Shown one piece after another: positions 62,306 to 64,000 of a stretch of 64,000 bases of DNA. The stretch lies in the NCBI RefSeq assembly GCF_025913575.1, contig NZ_CP109785.1, forward strand, positions 2,976,001 through 3,040,000, read 5' to 3'. The translations under genes were made by a program, and so were the position numbers. The stretch's first letter is position 1; each line of letters starts with the position of its first letter. A model generated the notes under the pieces. It saw only the letters and a program-made list of their open reading frames with translations. It did not search any database and had not been told where the DNA came from. Source of the stretch: Halocatena marina. GTDB lineage: Archaea; Halobacteriota; Halobacteria; Halobacteriales; Haloarculaceae.

Positions 62306-63495
62306 CCGAGACGGTCGCGCTGGGCGAGTTCCAGTTCGAATGTGGTGAGTCAATCCCGAACCTCGAACTCGCCTACGAAACGTACGGTGAGTTCACTGGT
62401 GACAACGCGGTCCTCGTCTGTCACGCACTCACTGGAAGTGCCCACGTCGCCGGTGGGCGGACGACCGAGACCAGTGGACAAGCCCGCGCGTGGTGGGACG
62501 ACATCGTCGGCTCCGGAAAGGCGATCGACACCACTGACTACTACGTTATCTGCGCGAACGTTCCCGGCTCCTGTTATGGCTCCTCGGGACCCGCCACGAA
62601 AGGCCCAGATGGTGAGCCGTACGGCACTGACTTCCCGGCAGTCACGGTCGCCGATTGGACGCGCGCCCAACGGCTGCTGCTCGATGAACTCGGAATTCCA
62701 CACCTGTACGCTGTCGTCGGTGGGAGTGTCGGTGGGATGAATGCGCTGGACTGGGCGAAACGACACCCCGATCACACAGAGCGTGTCATCGCTATTGCGG
62801 CAGCTGCCCGGCTCGATCCACAGTGTCTCGCTCTCAATAGCATCGCCCGTCGGTCGATCACGTCTGATCCAGACTGGCAGGGCGGAGACTACTACGGCAC
62901 AGACAAGAAGCCAACAAACGGCCTCTCAATTGCGAGACAGATTGGCCACGTGATGTATCTCTCGAAGGAGTCGATGAACGGAAAGTTCGGTCGTCGGGCA
63001 GCTGGTCGGGACGCGGTCCGTGATACGTTCCCAGTCGATCCTGCTGCCGGGTTTTTCCCGTATCGTGACGTAGAGTCCTATCTCGACTATCAGGCAGAAC
63101 GGTTCGTCGAACGGTTCGACGCCAACAGTTACCTGTATCTGACACGGGCGATGGATAACTACGATCTCGCAGCTGGCCACGAATCCGATGCAGACTCCCT
63201 CGCGGCGTTCGACGGAGAGACGCTCTGTGTGTCGTTCACAGGCGACTGGCATTTCACCGTCGAGGAATCAGAAACCGTTGCAGAAGCGTTTCGTGCGACG
63301 AACACGGATGTTGCCCACCACGTCATTGAATCCGATCACGGGCACGATGCCTTCCTCGTCGAACCGGAGAAAGTCGGACCACCGGTCTCCGATTTCCTTG
63401 CAGATGGGGTGCGCGGGACGGCAGTAACGGATACTGCACCCGAAACGGACGACGGTCAGGCGTTTGCACCCGTGCACACGAGCCTGTTTAGCTAG
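62302..63495 (+). CDS. metX: Homoserine O-acetyltransferase
   Basis: Acetylates homoserine to make the substrate of MetY. The 397-residue alpha/beta hydrolase has the nucleophile S142 in [14 protein letters not shown]. The acid D lies in [15 protein letters not shown] and the His in [11 protein letters not shown]. The overlapping start with metY (ATGA) places both in one operon, giving the direct sulfhydrylation route to homocysteine. Whether it uses acetyl-CoA or succinyl-CoA cannot be settled by sequence reading. Confidence 0.93.
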   Translation: MTETVALGEFQFECGESIPNLELAYETYGEFTGDNAVLVCHALTGSAHVAGGRTTETSGQARAWWDDIVGSGKAIDTTDYYVICANVPGSCYGSSGPATKGPDGEPYGTDFPAVTVADWTRAQRLLLDELGIPHLYAVVGGSVGGMNALDWAKRHPDHTERVIAIAAAARLDPQCLALNSIARRSITSDPDWQGGDYYGTDKKPTNGLSIARQIGHVMYLSKESMNGKFGRRAAGRDAVRDTFPVDPAAGFFPYRDVESYLDYQAERFVERFDANSYLYLTRAMDNYDLAAGHESDADSLAAFDGETLCVSFTGDWHFTVEESETVAEAFRATNTDVAHHVIESDHGHDAFLVEPEKVGPPVSDFLADGVRGTAVTDTAPETDDGQAFAPVHTSLFS

Positions 63496-63508
63496 TTAGA
63501 ACAAAACG

Positions 63509-63775
63509 CTACTCACGCCACAGCACGAGCGTGCCGATGCCAACGACGATCGCGAGCAGATACGCTGGTCGTTCACTCGCAACCGAGAGCATGAGCGTTG
63601 GTTCGAGAGTCGTGCTGGCTGTATCCGATGTGACTGTGTTTTGGAGTACGACGAGAAGATAGCCAGCGGAAACTGCAGCCATTGTGACACCGGCCGTCGG
63701 CAGCGGGTTATCGTTGATCCACTGCAGCGCTCTCGTGATCGCACGACGCGGCAGAGAAATCATCCGTGAAAGCAT
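63509..63775 (-). CDS. Small membrane protein
   Basis: An 88-residue protein with two hydrophobic segments (GVTMAAVSAGYLLVVLQN and PAYLLAIVVGIGTLVL). ATG 63773-63775 is favoured because a TATA-like element (aaaaataag on the forward strand, 63796-63804) lies about 27 bp upstream. An alternative ATG is three codons earlier. The gene is convergent with metX and unnamed. Confidence 0.55.
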   Translation of the reverse strand: MLSRMISLPRRAITRALQWINDNPLPTAGVTMAAVSAGYLLVVLQNTVTSDTASTTLEPTLMLSVASERPAYLLAIVVGIGTLVLWRE

Positions 63776-63810
63776 AGCGCCCATTCGACACCCCCAAAAA
63801 TAAGTGTGCG

Positions 63811-64000
63811 TCAGACGCTCAGTATGTCGCGCGCAGTGAGTAGCTCTTGGAGTTCCGCCATCGATGAGACGGTTACATCACAAGCAGGTTCGACCGCTGG
63901 CTTCGGTTCGTATCCGATCGCACTGGATGCAAATTCGAGCATCGGCAGGTCGTTCGCCCCGTCACCGACCGCGATTGTATCGCCAGTGATGTCCAGTTCG
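63811..64000 (-). CDS. serB: Phosphoserine phosphatase, C-terminal part
   Basis: Only the last 62 codons are within the window; the gene continues past the right edge. The HAD-family motif near the C-terminus is clear: IAVGDGANDLPMLEFASSAI, followed by YEPKPAVEPACDVTV. This is the SerB-type third/fourth HAD motif. It makes serine from phosphoserine and so feeds the cysteine and methionine steps in this window. TGA is at 63811-63813. Confidence 0.88.
   Translation of the reverse strand, partial: ELDITGDTIAVGDGANDLPMLEFASSAIGYEPKPAVEPACDVTVSSMAELQELLTARDILSV

Noticed and set aside
1..64000. CRISPR array, insertion sequence or integrase
   Set aside because: No regularly spaced repeats of CRISPR size, no transposase motif and no tRNA-flanking duplicated attachment sequence were seen.

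Overview
The window is a stretch of haloarchaeal chromosome (class Halobacteria). The evidence is archaeal core machinery (TFE, ribosomal protein S17e, archaeal-type S-adenosylmethionine synthetase, TrmY, CofD of F420 synthesis, phosphomevalonate decarboxylase), strongly acidic proteins, several twin-arginine lipoprotein signals, and genes whose start codon lies 25-27 bp after a TATA-like box, as expected for leaderless archaeal transcripts. GC content is moderate for a haloarchaeon. I cannot name the genus. I see no rRNA, insertion sequence, integrase or CRISPR array. Two tRNA genes are present: Ser(CGA) and Pro(CGG).

Layout. 0-10 kb: end of tfe, trpS, a PiT phosphate transporter, a tiny zinc-finger protein, two peptidases (M20 and M32) that probably form an operon, a lipoprotein, a PIN-ATPase-KH protein and a BFN-domain protein. 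10-22 kb: a GYD protein, tRNA-Ser, a halolysin-type protease, an Na+/H+ antiporter with TrkA domains, a MoxR ATPase, an RsmC-like methyltransferase, an iron-siderophore binding lipoprotein behind a DtxR-type operator, and a membrane-spanning regulator carrying calcium-binding repeats. 22-26 kb: a four-gene DUF4129-DUF7269-DUF58-DUF7519 operon. 26-31 kb: Bat-type and short helix-turn-helix regulators, hisB with an ACT-domain gene, tRNA-Pro, trmY and a DsbA-like lipoprotein. 31-38 kb: a three-gene sugar-nucleotide operon (SQD1-like plus two epimerases) behind a palindrome, then mat, a CYTH protein, a long FKBP and asd. 38-45 kb: an ABC-2 exporter divergent from a TetR gene, rps17e, and an overlapping four-gene run DUF447-CitG-like-Dus-like-cofD. 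45-51 kb: an HD hydrolase, an amidohydrolase, a second PiT transporter, a gamma carbonic anhydrase, BtpA and a cysteine synthase.

50.8-54.2 kb is the clearest accessory island. It holds a TumE-like/winged-helix pair (probable toxin-antitoxin), an AT-rich gap, and a DUF3006 gene coupled to a ComEC-like metallo-beta-lactamase-fold protein with a long unassigned C-terminus.

54-64 kb is largely sulfur amino acid metabolism. It has metB (behind a palindrome and a possible 23-codon leader ORF) and metY-metX, with phosphomevalonate decarboxylase between and serB at the edge. With asd, mat and cysteine synthase, the window encodes much of the aspartate-homoserine-methionine-SAM route.

The least ordinary items are the DUF3006/MBL island, the transmembrane regulator with nine calcium-type repeats, the SQD1-like operon with its operator-like palindrome, a near-identical 19-bp palindrome found at two distant places, the DtxR-type operator, and the metB leader region.
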